Shown: positions 46,060 to 58,070 of the stretch, piece by piece | How positions within the stretch are numbered: the stretch's first letter is position 1 | Layout: every line of letters starts with the position of its first letter | Origin: Piper betle | Taxonomy: Eukaryota > Streptophyta > Magnoliopsida > Piperales > Piperaceae | Direction: 5' to 3' | NCBI GenBank assembly: GCA_033002965.1 | Contig: JAURVB010001668.1 | Location: forward strand, 1-64,000 | DNA: 64,000 bases | Translations under genes and position numbers: made by a program | The notes under the pieces: generated by a model | What the model was told of the DNA's origin: nothing | The model's database searches: none | What the model saw: the letters and a program-made list of their open reading frames with translations, nothing else

Positions 46060-48000
46060 AAGTTAAGATCATAGTTGTAAAAATTAAAATCAAAATTAAT
46101 TTTTGGAGGAGTTATTAAATCGGATCGAATCGGTTAAGAATTAATTCAATTGAATCGGTCAAAATCGATTATATAAAGAAATTTGACAACTCATAATATA
46201 AATATATGAAATACATAATTATACAATTTTTTAACACAAATACACAAAGTTTATAGTTTATTATAAGTACAAAAGGCCATCACTATTTATCATCACAAGA
46301 CTACAATTTCATAAATATAATGTTTGATATATCATCATTTGTATTCTATTAAATAATAACAAGTCATTAATACAAGTTTACAAAATCAAGGTTTAGTACA
46401 ATTTTACATGGTTATTACTAAATCATCCAATTCATTATACAAATTAAAAATATATAAAAACTTAATCACCAATAAAATTTGGACCATTTATTGCATAACA
46501 AAGCATGCTCAAATAAGCAGAACAAGCTCTCCCCATTGAAAAAAAATTCAAACAGTTCACAAGCAAGCAATACAATCTAAATCAGCTCAATACAAAAAAA
46601 TTTGACAACTTATAATATACATAAAAAGTAATCATACAAAAAAGATCAAATTTGAATGACAGGTACCATTTGCAAGATCATATATTATACATTTTTTCCC
46701 AAACAATTGTATGCAAGATGATGATAATAATAGGGGAAAACAAATAGGCAGGCACCGGGCAATCCTCAATCAAATTCTAACTTTGAATATTACGAATGAG
46801 CCCAATCTCAAAGAATAATATGAATTAGTGGACTACCGTTTCAACATGCTTAATTATTTTCGGGCATCAAACCTAACTAGTTCAATAGCTACAACTATCA
46901 GTAAAACTAGAAATCATAAAAACAAAAGATCGAATTTGAAACAATTATAATTTGCAAGATCATATCCACATTTTTCAACCAAAAAATGTATATAGTAGAT
47001 GAAAATAATCAAAGAAAACAAACAAATGACAAAACAATCACGCCCGAAATAGAACAAATCAAATGAATTTTAAACTTGAATACAAGGGAACGAATCAACC
47101 AAATTGCACAAAATCTGTGAATGATCACAAATCAGCTATGTAAAAAGTAATCATACAGAAAAGATCAAATTTGACTGACAAAGTAATCATACAAATTTGG
47201 TACAAATTTGCATAGCATACAATTTGTAATAAAAAATAGCAACTAAATGTCAAAAATAAATGAGCACCAAATTCATCATTAACACCCGCAACAACAAACA
47301 ACAACTAGAACAAACACCAAATTTGCACAGCATAGAATTTGTACCAAATCAGAACAAATAGAAAAGGCAAGCATGAAAATTTTTTTTAAAAAAAATTGCA
47401 AAAGTACAAACAGAGGCCGAAGGAAAGGGGCCACGACAGACGGGTGGAGAGAGGGTGGAGGCAAGGGGTGGCGGCAGAGGGAGGGACAGAGGCAAGGGGT
47501 GGCACACGGGGTCAGTGGCGGAGGGAGGGGTGAGGTCGGAGGGAAGGGGCGGCGATAGAAGGGCGGATGCAAGGGTGGCAGCGGAGGCAAGGGGCAACAC
47601 TAGGAGTCGGCAACGGAATGAGGGGCGAGGCCGGAGGGAAGGGGTGGCAACAGACGGGCGGAGGGAGGGCGGAGGCAAGGATTGGTGGCTGCAGACGGGC
47701 AGAGGGAGGGGTGAGGAGGTGATTTTAGGTTTTTTAATTTTTGATTTTACTTTTACCCATGCATAAATAATTTATCTATTATCATTTTAGTCGTTTAGTT
47801 ATAAAAACTGATTCTTCCCGATTTACCCAATTCCGAATTGGCGTGAATCGGTCAGAATTGGTTGATTCGGCAACCGTTTTATAAAGAACTAATTTATTGT
47901 ATTTTTCGGATCGAATTGCTTCTAATCCAAGTTAAATCGGCTAATTCCGAGTGGAATCAGCCGATTTTCTCATCATTGGTTAAGATGCATATTACGGGGA
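46060..48000. repeat. Unclassified repeat block with internal duplications
   Basis: Both edges carry copies of words built on AATCGGTCAGAATTGGTTGATTC and related TCGGATCGAATC sequences (about 46110-46160 and 47810-47960). Inside, a segment that includes AAAAGATCAAATTTGA and TTTGCAAGATCATAT recurs about every 250-300 bp (about 46643, 46925, 47157). A purine-rich GGAGGCAAGGGGTGGC region follows (47400-47725). A non-autonomous DNA transposon is possible, but no terminal repeat is proven. Confidence 0.4.
47400..47725 (+). repeat. G-rich minisatellite-like tract
   Basis: Repeated words (GGAGGCAAGGGG, GGGCGGAGGGAGGG, GGTGGCGGC) make a strongly purine-biased, GC-rich island. Open frames on both strands are composition effects. 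Confidence 0.65.
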
Positions 48001-48503
48001 ACACAAACAAATCTTATTTTTTCAGTTCAACTTGAGAGCTAGGGGTGGGGAGTTGAAATCAAATGCTAATTGAGATATAGCATCAATGATAATCTTAAAA
48101 ATAGGTTTTGATTTTAAAAATTATTATTGAACTAAGGAACAGATTATAAGAACTGATTTATTATTATTTTTTATATTTCAATTAGTTGAATGTCTTACTG
48201 TAAATAAAAAAATAAATTTTAACATTTATTTTATTTTTAAGAATTGATATAATGCTAAACTGGTCTGACTACTACGTGCATCCCGTAATTATATTTCCCG
48301 AGTCGGACAACATAAGTGAACAAAGTGGAGTGGGGTAAAAGTGGCAACGAAAAGGTGCATGCAACCGGTGAAAGCCAACCGGCAACCGGAAGTAATGGAT
48401 TCACTTGTGAAATGATTAGTGGACCCTGCAATTTTAAGTGGGCTTCCACATTATTAGTTTTGAGTACAATTTATTATGGACCCCCTTTGTACAATGATTG
48501 AGT

Positions 48504-49016
48504 CAATGCTAATCAAGCGAGCGAGCCAAACTTAACTTATTTTCAAACTCAGCTCGAATAATTCGAAACTCATTCGAATTCGACTCGAGATCGAATAAGT
48601 TTTGAACATATATGCGACTCGAGATCTAACGAGTTTTGAACATATGTGCTCGAGTTCAACTCAAATATCTTTTATGTATTTGAGCTCGATTCGAGTTTTC
48701 CTAGCTCAAACCCGGCTCGTTCGTGAGCTCGAAACCGGCTAGATTAAAAGTCAAAAATACCTCACTTAAAAAATACTATCAATGTGGATTGAACCCACAA
48801 CCTTGAGGTAGTCAACATGAATACTTACCATTTCAACTATCTCACTTCTTTTGTTATTATATTTGTGTGTGTGTCTATATATATATATATAAATAATATA
48901 ATATAAAAATTATCTTATTATATTATTTTATCGAGTCGAGTTTGAGTTTCAAGTTGAGTCAAGCCGAGCCGAACGCTAAATGCTCACGAGCTGGCTTGCT
49001 CAATTAGCAACCCTAG
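48504..49016. mobile_element. 513-bp TIR element, hAT-like MITE candidate
   Basis: The left end has TGCTAATCAAGCGAGC (48507-48522) and the right end, inverted, TGCTAATTGAGCAAGC (49009-48994), 13 of 16 positions the same. It is flanked by GATTGAGT (48496-48503) and GATTGACC (49017-49024), a possible 8-bp target duplication with two changes. The interior is rich in CTCGA words and holds a tRNA-like block. No protein is encoded. Confidence 0.5.
48786..48845 (-). repeat. tRNA-like core with Pol III A and B boxes
   Basis: On the minus strand TAGTTGAAATGG (A-box-like, about 48839-48828) is followed by GGTTCAATCC (perfect B box, 48795-48786). The B box sits in a T-arm with five paired bases (TGTGG/CCACA) around the seven-base loop GTTCAAT. 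No acceptor stem is apparent, so this is a tRNA-derived sequence (SINE head), not a working tRNA gene. Confidence 0.6.
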
Positions 49017-49019
49017 GAT

Positions 49020-50960
49020 TGACCAATCGGCACACTAGTCGATGTACAACCTGAATTTAAGTGAAAACACATTTTAATTGAAAATAGAGCAAATTTGTTT
49101 TGCAGCTTTTATTTATATGAGTTATAATCGGTGCACTAATCCAACTAGGAGTTGAGTTCAATTATAAACTTAAATCTTTTATCTTCAAGTTCGATGGAGC
49201 TGAGTTTACTAGGTTTCAAATTGAGTCGAGTTCAAGTAGAGCACACGAGAGCTCGACTTTTATTTGTCTAAATTTTTTTGTATAATTTACGATAAAATTA
49301 ATTTTGAAGAATTGAATAGTTCAGCTTCATATTAATTATGCAATGATGTAATAAATAATTTGTTTGTGCTTGAAACTATGACATTATCATGCAAAATCAT
49401 CTTTTGGACAATAATTCTAATTATTGTTTTTGATATTTTTATGTAAATGATTATATAAAAGCTATATAAAATATTATATTTGATGTACAATATCAAGTTT
49501 TGGGTTGTGACAAGCCGAATGGACAAAATCGAGTGGTTAGCAACTCGTCTACTTGGTGTAATTTAATGGATATTATCATTAAATTTCATATAAATAAATG
49601 TAAGATAAATAATTAAGGTACTTACAATAATAAATGCAAGATTGCAATTAGTACTTCTTGACATATGAAGATAAGAGACAAAAACATTGGTTGTTAGTTC
49701 AAAGGCGAAAAAACATAAGAGCACAGTGGCTCTACTCGTTAAGTAAAGCTAGGCCTTGCTTGTTGAGAGGAGAAGGACAACAATGAAGATGAAGTGGAGA
49801 GCATAGTTTCAAAACTCAAAACTTGGTGTCGATTCGGCAATGTCATCGAGTGAGTCTGTTCCAAGTCGACTCCAAACAAACTTGGAATCATTTATATTAA
49901 AATTTTAAATTTATAAATAGAAAATTATAAGAAATTTGTATATATTACTTTTTTGACACTTAAAATTGATAGATATAAAATTTATATTAGATGAAAATAT
50001 TACTATTCTAAACTAAAAAAGTATATTTTAATAACTTTTTTGATATAGTTTAAAAAGTTAAATACTAAAATAGTCAGTATAAAATTAACCGAGTAAACTA
50101 TAAACTCGAGTAGACTCAAAAAATTATTAGAGTTATAAAAGAGTTTTAAAATTGTTGTAGGTTGCAGGGATGCATCATCCATGTGCTTATAATTCCTTTT
50201 CTCTCATGCTTCCCCTATTAAAATTTTTTTTAACTTAACCAAAATTATACCAATGATAAAAACATCATCAATAAAACCTTCTTTAGATTAAATCATCAAG
50301 ATAAAAGAATTTGATAGCGGAAACGTACTTGAATCCATAAAAACAAAATGATTATTTACTTCTTTATTTTTTGATCTTCCAAATCATCATAAGTTCTTCA
50401 AGGCCAAAGTTTTTTGATGATAAGATGCCAGAATGAAAAACTACTACAAATTTGGGACCATAACCGTTTTTATCTTTATTTTTTTCATAATTTCAATTTA
50501 ACCATCATAAATGAGAAAATATGAAAAAGGGTATCTACACATGTGTATCCATACTTATATTAATGACCCATTAAACTTAACTTTAATAGAGAAATTTAAT
50601 TTAGGTGGTAAATAAACTCAACTTTAATAGATCAATTCAATTTAGGCTAAACCTTAAATAATAGCATATGATACAATTATATATGTCCAAAATACAACAA
50701 TCTCACACTTAGACTTTACATACAAAGATAATTGTATATCATCATATAACCTTATGAGCTCCCAAATAACATACGCCATTATTCTAAAAAATAACAATCT
50801 AGTCTATTAATTAATGTTAATATAGGATCAAGGCAATTTTTGTTACATATATCGTAACTAAAATGGTCTACATCAACATAATTAAATGACATAGTTCAAA
50901 TATAGATATGTAGCATGAAAATTACATGTAATTTGATCTAAATATACTTATTTTCAACTG
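49020..50960. other. AT-rich DNA, possible small elements
   Basis: No gene. About 49805-50155 has loosely inverted ends (AGTTTCAAAACTCAAAACTT and, inverted, ATTTTAAAACTCTTTTATA) and may be another miniature element. From about 50225 the DNA is probably the 3' flank/LTR side of the minus-strand copia element. Confidence 0.35.
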
Positions 50961-50969
50961 GTCCAACTT

Positions 50970-53157
50970 TATGAGATCACTAAAATAAAGTGAAACATAA
51001 ACCAAATACTGCAATTCACATAAATAAAAAAATAAACAAAACTCCCACTAAAGTAACATATCATCAAATGATACAACACCCAGATGAGCAATATGTTCAT
51101 GAAAGACCTTGGGTGATAAACGTTTAGTAAGCGGATCCGCAACCATAGAGTTTGTCCCAATATACTCTATAAAAACTTTACCACTCTAAACTCTTTCTTT
51201 CACAATAAGGAACTTGATTTCTATATGTTTTGATTTAGATGAGCTCCTGTTATTATTTGAATATATCATTGCGAACTGATTGCCACAAAATAACTTAAGT
51301 GGTCTTTTAATATTATTAACAATGCATAGCCCTGTGACAAAATTCCGCAACCATATTCCATGATTGGATATATTATAACAAGCTATGAATTCAGTTGTCA
51401 TGGTCGAAGAAGCTATGAGTGTCTGCTTAGCACTCCTCCAAGAAATAGCTCCTTCAACAAGCAGGTAGACATAGCTAGAAGTGGATCGATGACAATCTTG
51501 ATATCCAGAAAAATTGGAATCAGAATACCCAATGATCTCAAGTTGATATGACTTCTGATATGTAAGTATGTAATGTTTTGTTCTCTAAAAATATCTCATG
51601 ACTTTTTTAGCAGCTTTCGAATGATCCAATCTCGAATTACTTAAATATCTACCCAACATTCCAACAATATACGCAATATTTAGACTCGTACATACTTGAA
51701 CATACATAAGACTTCCCACTGCTGAAGTATAGGGAATCTTTTGCATTTCCTTTCTTTCTATATCATTTTTAGGGTATTAATTGAGACTGAATTTGTCTCC
51801 TTTAGAAACAGGGGTATCTCCTGGTTTACAACCTTGCATGCCAAATCTCTGAAGCACTTTTTTTATATAGGTATTTTGTGATAATTCGAGTATACATCAA
51901 GAGAGATTCTGATGTATTTGAATTCCTAATACAAAAGATGCATTTTCAAGATCTTTCATTTCAATTTTTTTTGATAAAAATCTTTTGGTTTTGTGCAAAA
52001 ACCTATATCATTGCTGACAAGCAATATATCATCAACATATAAAACCAGAAAAGTATACTTAATCCCACAAAACTTATAGGATATATAATCATCAATCACA
52101 TTCATCTTAAAACCGAATGATAGAATAACTTGATGAAATTTGTTATACGATTAACAAGATGCTTGCTTAAGTCCATAGATGAATTTTTTTAATTTGCAAA
52201 CTATATTCTTTGAATCTCCCGATACAAAGTTTTTTGGTTGCACCATATAAATTTTTTCATCAATACCACTATTTAGAAACACAGTCTTTACATCCATTTG
52301 AGTTAACTCAAGATCAAAATGTGCCACTAATGCCATAATTATTCTAAATGAGTCCTTCGATAAAATTGGAGAGAAAGTCTCATTATAATCGATGTTTTCC
52401 TTTTGAGTAAAACCCTTCGCAACAAGACGAGTCTTATATCTTTCTACATCACCTTTCAAATCCCTCTTGGTTTTAAATATCCATTTACAACCAATAGGCT
52501 TTGCACCTTCAGGCAATGGGACAAGATCCCAAACGTCATTAGCTTTCATACACTTCATCTTTTCATTCATGGCATCAATCCGCTTTTGAGAATTAGAAGT
52601 ATTCATAGTCTGATGAAAGTTGATTAGATCATCTTTCATCATTCCATTGTTATCCTCATTTTCTTGGAGAAAGATGATATAATCATTTGGAATTGCATTT
52701 CTCTTTGCTCTTGTGGATCTCCTAAATGACATTTGCTCTTGTGGCTATTGAGTTTGCTCTTTAGGTATAACTTGATGATTGCGATTAGGGAGATTCTCGA
52801 CATTATCTTGTAATTCTGGTATTGTTTCTTGAACAACATTAGGAATATGAACTTAATTATTGTCAAGAACAATCACGGGAAGAGAAACAGATTCTTCTTC
52901 AAAGAAAAAGTCTCTAACTTCATTTCCCCTCCAAACTTAACATCCTCAAATAAATGTGCATTTCTCATCTCAAAGAATAACCTTATTGTGGGATTATATA
53001 ACTTATACCCTCTAGACTGTTCAGAGTACCCAATAAAATAACTGCTTGTTGTTCTTGAATTTAGTTTCCTTTCATTTGGCTTATAAGGCCTTGCTTCATT
53101 TGGATAAACCCAAATGTGTAAATGCTTTAGACTAGACTTTTTTCAGTCCATAATTCA
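50970..53157 (-). pseudogene. Copia reverse transcriptase-RNase H remnant
   Basis: The longest open frame (52732-52151, 193 codons) covers NDVWDLVPLPEGAKPIGCKW, YKTRLVAKGFTQKE and the TQMDVKTVFLNSGIDEKIYM block. In another frame LVLYVDDILLVSND (about 52039-52024) keeps an intact YVDD. Downstream frames contain GMLGRYLSNS, GYSDSNFSGYQD and the RNase H/tail block STMTTEFIACYN, SKHIEIKFLIVKE. Several frameshifts and stops. Confidence 0.85.
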
Positions 53158-53162
53158 TAAGG

Positions 53163-56052
53163 TGTAAAACCCGTGATTCGAGTCAGGGCTTTATATTCAA
53201 AACTGGTCGGTTCGATCGTTATTTTCGAGTCGAATCAGTTTTAGAACACATTTACTGAGCAATGCCAGTCGTGTGTATGAGCTATGAGGTTCATGCATAC
53301 CCAAGTATATGATGATGACATCATGAATATAACAAAACTGAATGAGTTATCGAATATATGAGAGTATGCTAGTTATTTTTGTTTTATATATTTATAGTGG
53401 ATCGTAGAATTAATTTTAGGTCGTTTACCTCGTTAGGAAGCTTTACGGGTAGTTTGGGTGGGTTGATAGTTGTAGAGCATAGCATTATGATATTTTGGTG
53501 TTTGTTTGATTTTATGGGATTTTTCCTGATTTTTTAAAAATTTAATACGACTTAGTTATTATTCTTTACCCGAGCCGGACATGAGTTAAGCATTATTTAC
53601 GATCTTGCCACCCAATTATTTTTCTCACCCTCGACCTTTCTTCCTTCTTACCCATCCAAACCCTAGCCGTGCCACCACCTTTTGCTTGTTGTCGTTGTCG
53701 CCGTCAATGCCGGCCTACCGCTGATCGTCGCCGCCAGGCCCTGCCTCTAGCACCCCGGCCACCGCCAGGCCGCTGGAATCGCCCCGCCTAGCGCAGCGGC
53801 TGCACTTTGTTCACGTCGTCGATTCCACCGCCGGCAACCGTCGCCGCCATGATAGGGTGGTAGCCTCGACACCCTTGACCCTCCAGTGATCTTTCCCGAC
53901 GGGAGCGGAGGTGATCGTCGCCCAGACAGGCCGGATTTCTTCACCCATCACCGCTGCTCTATTTCAGGCATTTTCTGGCGAGCCGCCGCCTCCGCCAACC
54001 ATGTCGACACTGTAGACGCGTTGGGCTAGCCAATATGAGCACTTTCCGGCCAGTAGACGCCAGTTCAATGGTACTCAATATGAGCATTTTCCACCCAGTA
54101 GACGCCACCAGCGACTATCGCCGGAAAACCACCAAAACCCACTGGAAAACTAGATTTGTTGGAATTTGGCAGATCTTCTGCCAAGTTCATCCAGTTGAAC
54201 CTGATCAACTTTGGATGCTGTCGAGCATCGAATTCAAGCTCCGAGACACGCGTCAAAACCATAACTGTTGTAGATCGCCGACGATGTGAGGTATAATTAC
54301 CTCCGAATTTATAATTTAAACTTGATGATTGTTAGCACAACATGCTAAGGTTGATTTATTGATGTGATTAATGCTTAATTATGGATGAAACAATGAGTTG
54401 CATGATGAGATTAAGTGTGAATGAAGAGTAAGTGATCTAGTGAGAGCATGATAAGTGGCTACAACGTAACTTAGAAAAATGTAATAAAATTAGTATGAAT
54501 ATGATGAGTTAGAATTATTGTCACATCTATGATTATTTGGTTGTAGTTGTATACTATTTGTATTTTGAGTGTGATGTTCATTGTGTGTGATGCATCATTT
54601 AGTTAGCAAGCGTTAGTATTTAGTTTTGATGTGTAGGTACGGAGTAGGAGCTCGCCGCCTAAGCGCGATGACATGCTTGGAGCTTCTACCAGGTCCGTTT
54701 AGGACTCGCCTCTGTTTTTACTCTATTCTATTGTATGTTTATTTTATTGCCTGCAGGACGGGTTAAGTGGCATTTTATCGGATCCCACTTAACTCAGGTC
54801 ATTTAACCGAATACTTTTCCAGATTAATAACCCCTCAAAGATGACATCCCTCAAGGATGATTTTGAAAACAAGATCCACCACAAGTTGCCTCGGGTCTAT
54901 TATATAAATCCTTTCTCAGGCCTATATATATAATTTTATCGAGTTTTCAGTGAGACGAGAGATGGAGAAACTGACTGCACATACCATGAGCAGATGTTGT
55001 GATAGTCAAAGCTGGCTTTGGATTAGTGAAGCAGACTGTTCCATTCCCGAGGGATCCTAAAAACTCCACATTGGAGTTCCTCACACCCGGAGAACATGGA
55101 GGTTTATGAGTACTGTTTAGTACAGCGCATGTCTAGACTTGTGGTTTAAAGGGTACTAAAGGCGACTGCCTGAGAGTACTCTTCCTCCGTGCTCAAGGCC
55201 AGGAAAAATATGGAGGTAAGGAGAGGGCTTAGGATTCAAGACCAGAAACTGAAGAAAGAAAATGCCGAGAGAGGCATCAACAGCAACAGATCAATTAGTT
55301 CAGGATGCTACTGGGTTTGCAACCCAGTAGCTCCTCAGTAGGTGCCCTTCAGAATGTTCACGAGGAGTATATGATGTTTTCTTTTATATGAGAGTTTGCT
55401 CTCATAGCCAGCTTGTTATAGTTATTTTTTTTCTGGACCAGTAATACTTGTTACTGACGTGTTTTTATACTATATGTAGGTAATAATCACGAGTTGGAGG
55501 AGTCAGTTTGGATGGAGGAGCACTGTTGTCGCTTGCACACATTTTATGATGTTATTATATTGATGTGATGCGATTAAATGCTAAAATATGAGGATATGAT
55601 GAGATGAAATACTAAGACCTGATGACAGGAAAAAGAAATGTGAATAGATTGTGCAACGGAAGCGTGGTGGGTTGAGACCCAAGCTTTAGAGTCAGTAAAC
55701 AGTATATTAGATTCTATGTGAATAAAATTGCTGATATATGATTATATGTTTGTGTATATATTATTTTGACAGGGTGGCCCCTAATTGCACTTTTAGGGGA
55801 GACTCTCTGTCCGTTATCTTTCAGAATTTTTATTGATTTTGATCGTAATTGTATTGGTGCGTAATTTAGTTTGCATGTCATCCATATAGTATCATGTTAG
55901 GATTTTGTGCATTCATCCATGTATGACGAGTTGTATCTTCATCTTAAGACGCTGAAATTAGATCCGCGCGAGTTGGGTTTGGGTTAGTTGACCTAATCGG
56001 GGCCTGCAACATGCCGGTTCGGTCGAGTGTGAACCGGATTTGGGGTGTTACA
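53163..56052 (+). mobile_element. Complete 2,890-bp solo LTR (family T, Tekay/Del-like)
   Basis: It starts TGTAAAACCCGTGATTCGAG and ends GGATTTGGGGTGTTACA. The 5-bp target duplication TAAGG (53158-53162, 56053-56057) brackets it exactly. No primer-binding site, polypurine tract or pol sequence is present, and the two ends are not repeats of each other, so this is a single LTR left by LTR-LTR recombination. A GC-rich 5' third (53.6-54.3 kb) contains short open frames that I regard as non-coding. The long LTR and ...GGTGTTACA end are usual for Tekay/Del chromoviruses. Confidence 0.85.
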
Positions 56053-56057
56053 TAAGG

Positions 56058-56840
56058 GGTCATAACTGTTGCCTTTGTCAGTACTTTATTAATAAGATAT
56101 GTTGTTGTCATTAACACCTCATCCCAAAGTGAATCAGGTAAAGTAGTATGAACAATCATACGTCTCACCATGTCTTTTAATGATCGGTTTCGTCTCTCAG
56201 CAATACAATTCATGCTAGGAGTACTTGACATTGTGTATTGTGTGATGATTCCGTACTCTTCTAAGAATTTGGCAAATGGTCCTAGACATCGTACACCCGA
56301 TTCATCATATCAACTATAGTATTTACCACTACGGTCAAATTTGATAGCCTTAATAGTTTGTAAAATTAGTTCTCAACTTTAACCTTATATGCCTTAAACA
56401 CATTCAATGCTTGAGACTTCTCATGAATGAGATAAAGGTAACTATAACAAGAATAGTCGTCTATGAACGTAATATAATATTGTTAACCATTCAAAGAAGC
56501 CGTAGGAAATGACCCACAAATGTCTGTATATATTATTTTTAAGTCGCTTGAAGATCTATTGACACCTAGTATCCTTATATTTGTTTGTTTTCCCTTAACG
56601 CACTTAGCACAGACTTGAAAATCTGATAAATTAAGAAAATTAAGAATTCCATCTGACATAAGTTGTTTAATTCTTTGTTTAGAAATGCGTCCTAAACGCT
56701 TGAGCCAAAGTAAAGCATACTTTTCGTTGATTAATTTTCTTTTTGTACCACATAAACCCATATGCAAAATTTTATTAAAAGATGTAATAGTATCAAGTAA
56801 ATATAAATTATTATAAAAAGACAAGGAACCCGTACCCACA
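56058..56840 (-). pseudogene. Copia integrase remnant
   Basis: Minus-strand frames give the pre-integrase zinc region (LWLKRLGRISKQRIKQL, CAKCVKGKQ), then IIYTDICGSFPTASLNG (first Asp), and, nearer the insertion, NCIAERRNRSLKDMVRRM (Glu region intact as AERRN) and LPDSLWDEVLMTTTYLINKV. The solo LTR interrupts the sequence just after this. Confidence 0.8.
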
Positions 56841-57212
56841 ATATTTGAATTTAGAAAAAGACTTAACTTATTATTTCTAAATGAACAAAAGTAATCAATT
56901 TGTCCAACATATAAATAAAAACTAAAATTGTCTAAACGACAGTACTACATATATCTTTTTCAAATCAAATAATATCTTGTCTATAATAATAATAATCTAA
57001 AAATCTCTATTCCTTCAACTACAATTGATTTGTCATCACCCACATAGATGAATCTTTCATCATCATTTGGCTTTCTGCAACTCAGGCAACCCTGCATTGA
57101 CACACTTATATGAGTAATAGCATCCAAATCTAGCCACCAAGTGTGTATTAACACTGAAGCTAAATTAACCTCAAAATAAAAAAATTAAGAAATAGACATT
57201 TCTGTGCACGTC

Positions 57213-57340
57213 AAGCGTGATATTTAGTGCATTCATTCTTTATATATTCAAGTTTACCACAAAAGAGACAACAAGAAAGCGTGATATTTAGTGCATTCAT
57301 TCTTTATATATTCAGGTTTACCACAAAAGAGACAACAAGA
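57213..57340 (-). repeat. 64-bp tandem duplication in the copia zinc knuckle
   Basis: Two adjacent 64-bp units beginning AAGCGTGATATTTAGTGCAT (57213 and 57277) differ at one base in the part compared. They encode, on the minus strand, the CLFCGKPEYIKNEC zinc-knuckle remnant. 64 is not a multiple of three, so the duplication breaks the frame. Confidence 0.85.
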
Positions 57341-58070
57341 AAGCTGATTTGTTTGTGAAAATCATTACTAGCTTCCTTAGTCTTCTTTCTTTCTTATTTT
57401 TGTCTTGATAGGTACTAGACAAGTGAGCACTTTCAGTTTGTTCTTACTTCAACCTTTCTTCTTCTTGAACACAATAAGAAATGAGCTCATTAAGAGTCCA
57501 TTTGTTCCTTTGGTAGTTTTAACTGACCTTGAATTGACTAAATTGTGTCGAAAGAGAAATTAAAACTAAATGCACGAGCAAATCCTCTGATAGGTCTAAC
57601 TTTAGTACTTTTAGTTTTGAAGCAATATTTGATATCTTTAAGATATACTCTCTTATGCTTGTTTTACCTTTAAACTTCATTGAAATCAAGTTCGACAAAA
57701 ACGTACTTGTTTTAACCTTATCGTTTTTTACAAAACGCTTTTCAATTTCTTTAAGAAACTCAGTGGCTATAGTAACCTTCTCATACACATCACCTCTGAA
57801 GGTCTCTGGAATTCTACGCTTCATGATCATAAGACTCATGCAATTTGAACATTCCCACTTCTTAATGTTTTATTTTTCCTCAATGGAACTTTTGTTGGTA
57901 AGAGAAGCAGGTTGTTCAGTTCTTAACGCAAGGTCAAGATCCATGCAACCGAGAACGATCGTCACACTCTCTTTCCAATCCTTAAAATTATCTGTAAGCA
58001 TTAGAACTAAATTGATGTTGAGCAAAAATCATAGAAGTAGATTGATTAACTGAAAATAGAACAAAATAAC
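57340..58070 (-). pseudogene. Copia gag remnant
   Basis: The open frame 57839-57519 encodes capsid blocks (PETFRGDVYEKVTIATEFLKE, FVKNDKVKTSTFLSNLISMK, SIREYILKISNIASKLKVL, LVHLVLISLSTQFSQFK). Upstream, about 58000-57900 encodes NFKDWKESVTIVLGCMDLDL in another frame. Confidence 0.75.

Larger units (their letters stand above)
50960..58070 (-). mobile_element. Ty1/copia retrotransposon split by a solo LTR
   Basis: Minus-strand copia element whose gag and integrase lie at 58.07-56.06 kb and whose reverse transcriptase/RNase H lie at 53.16-51.0 kb, separated by the 2,890-bp insertion at 53163-56052. The two halves meet inside the integrase region. Without the insertion the internal region is about 4.2 kb, normal for copia. 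A purine-rich GTGGGAGTTTTG at about 51055-51044 may be its polypurine tract. LTR boundaries are not resolved. Confidence 0.8.

Noticed and set aside
47279..47766. Pro-rich and Gly/Arg-rich frames near 47.5 kb
   Set aside because: Composition artefact of the G-rich minisatellite.
48786..48845. A functional tRNA gene
   Set aside because: T-arm and boxes are good, but no paired acceptor stem or convincing anticodon arm is visible, so it is called tRNA-derived only.
53747..54289. Open frames inside the 2.9-kb solo LTR
   Set aside because: Not conserved in the other T copies; LTR DNA by position and target duplication.
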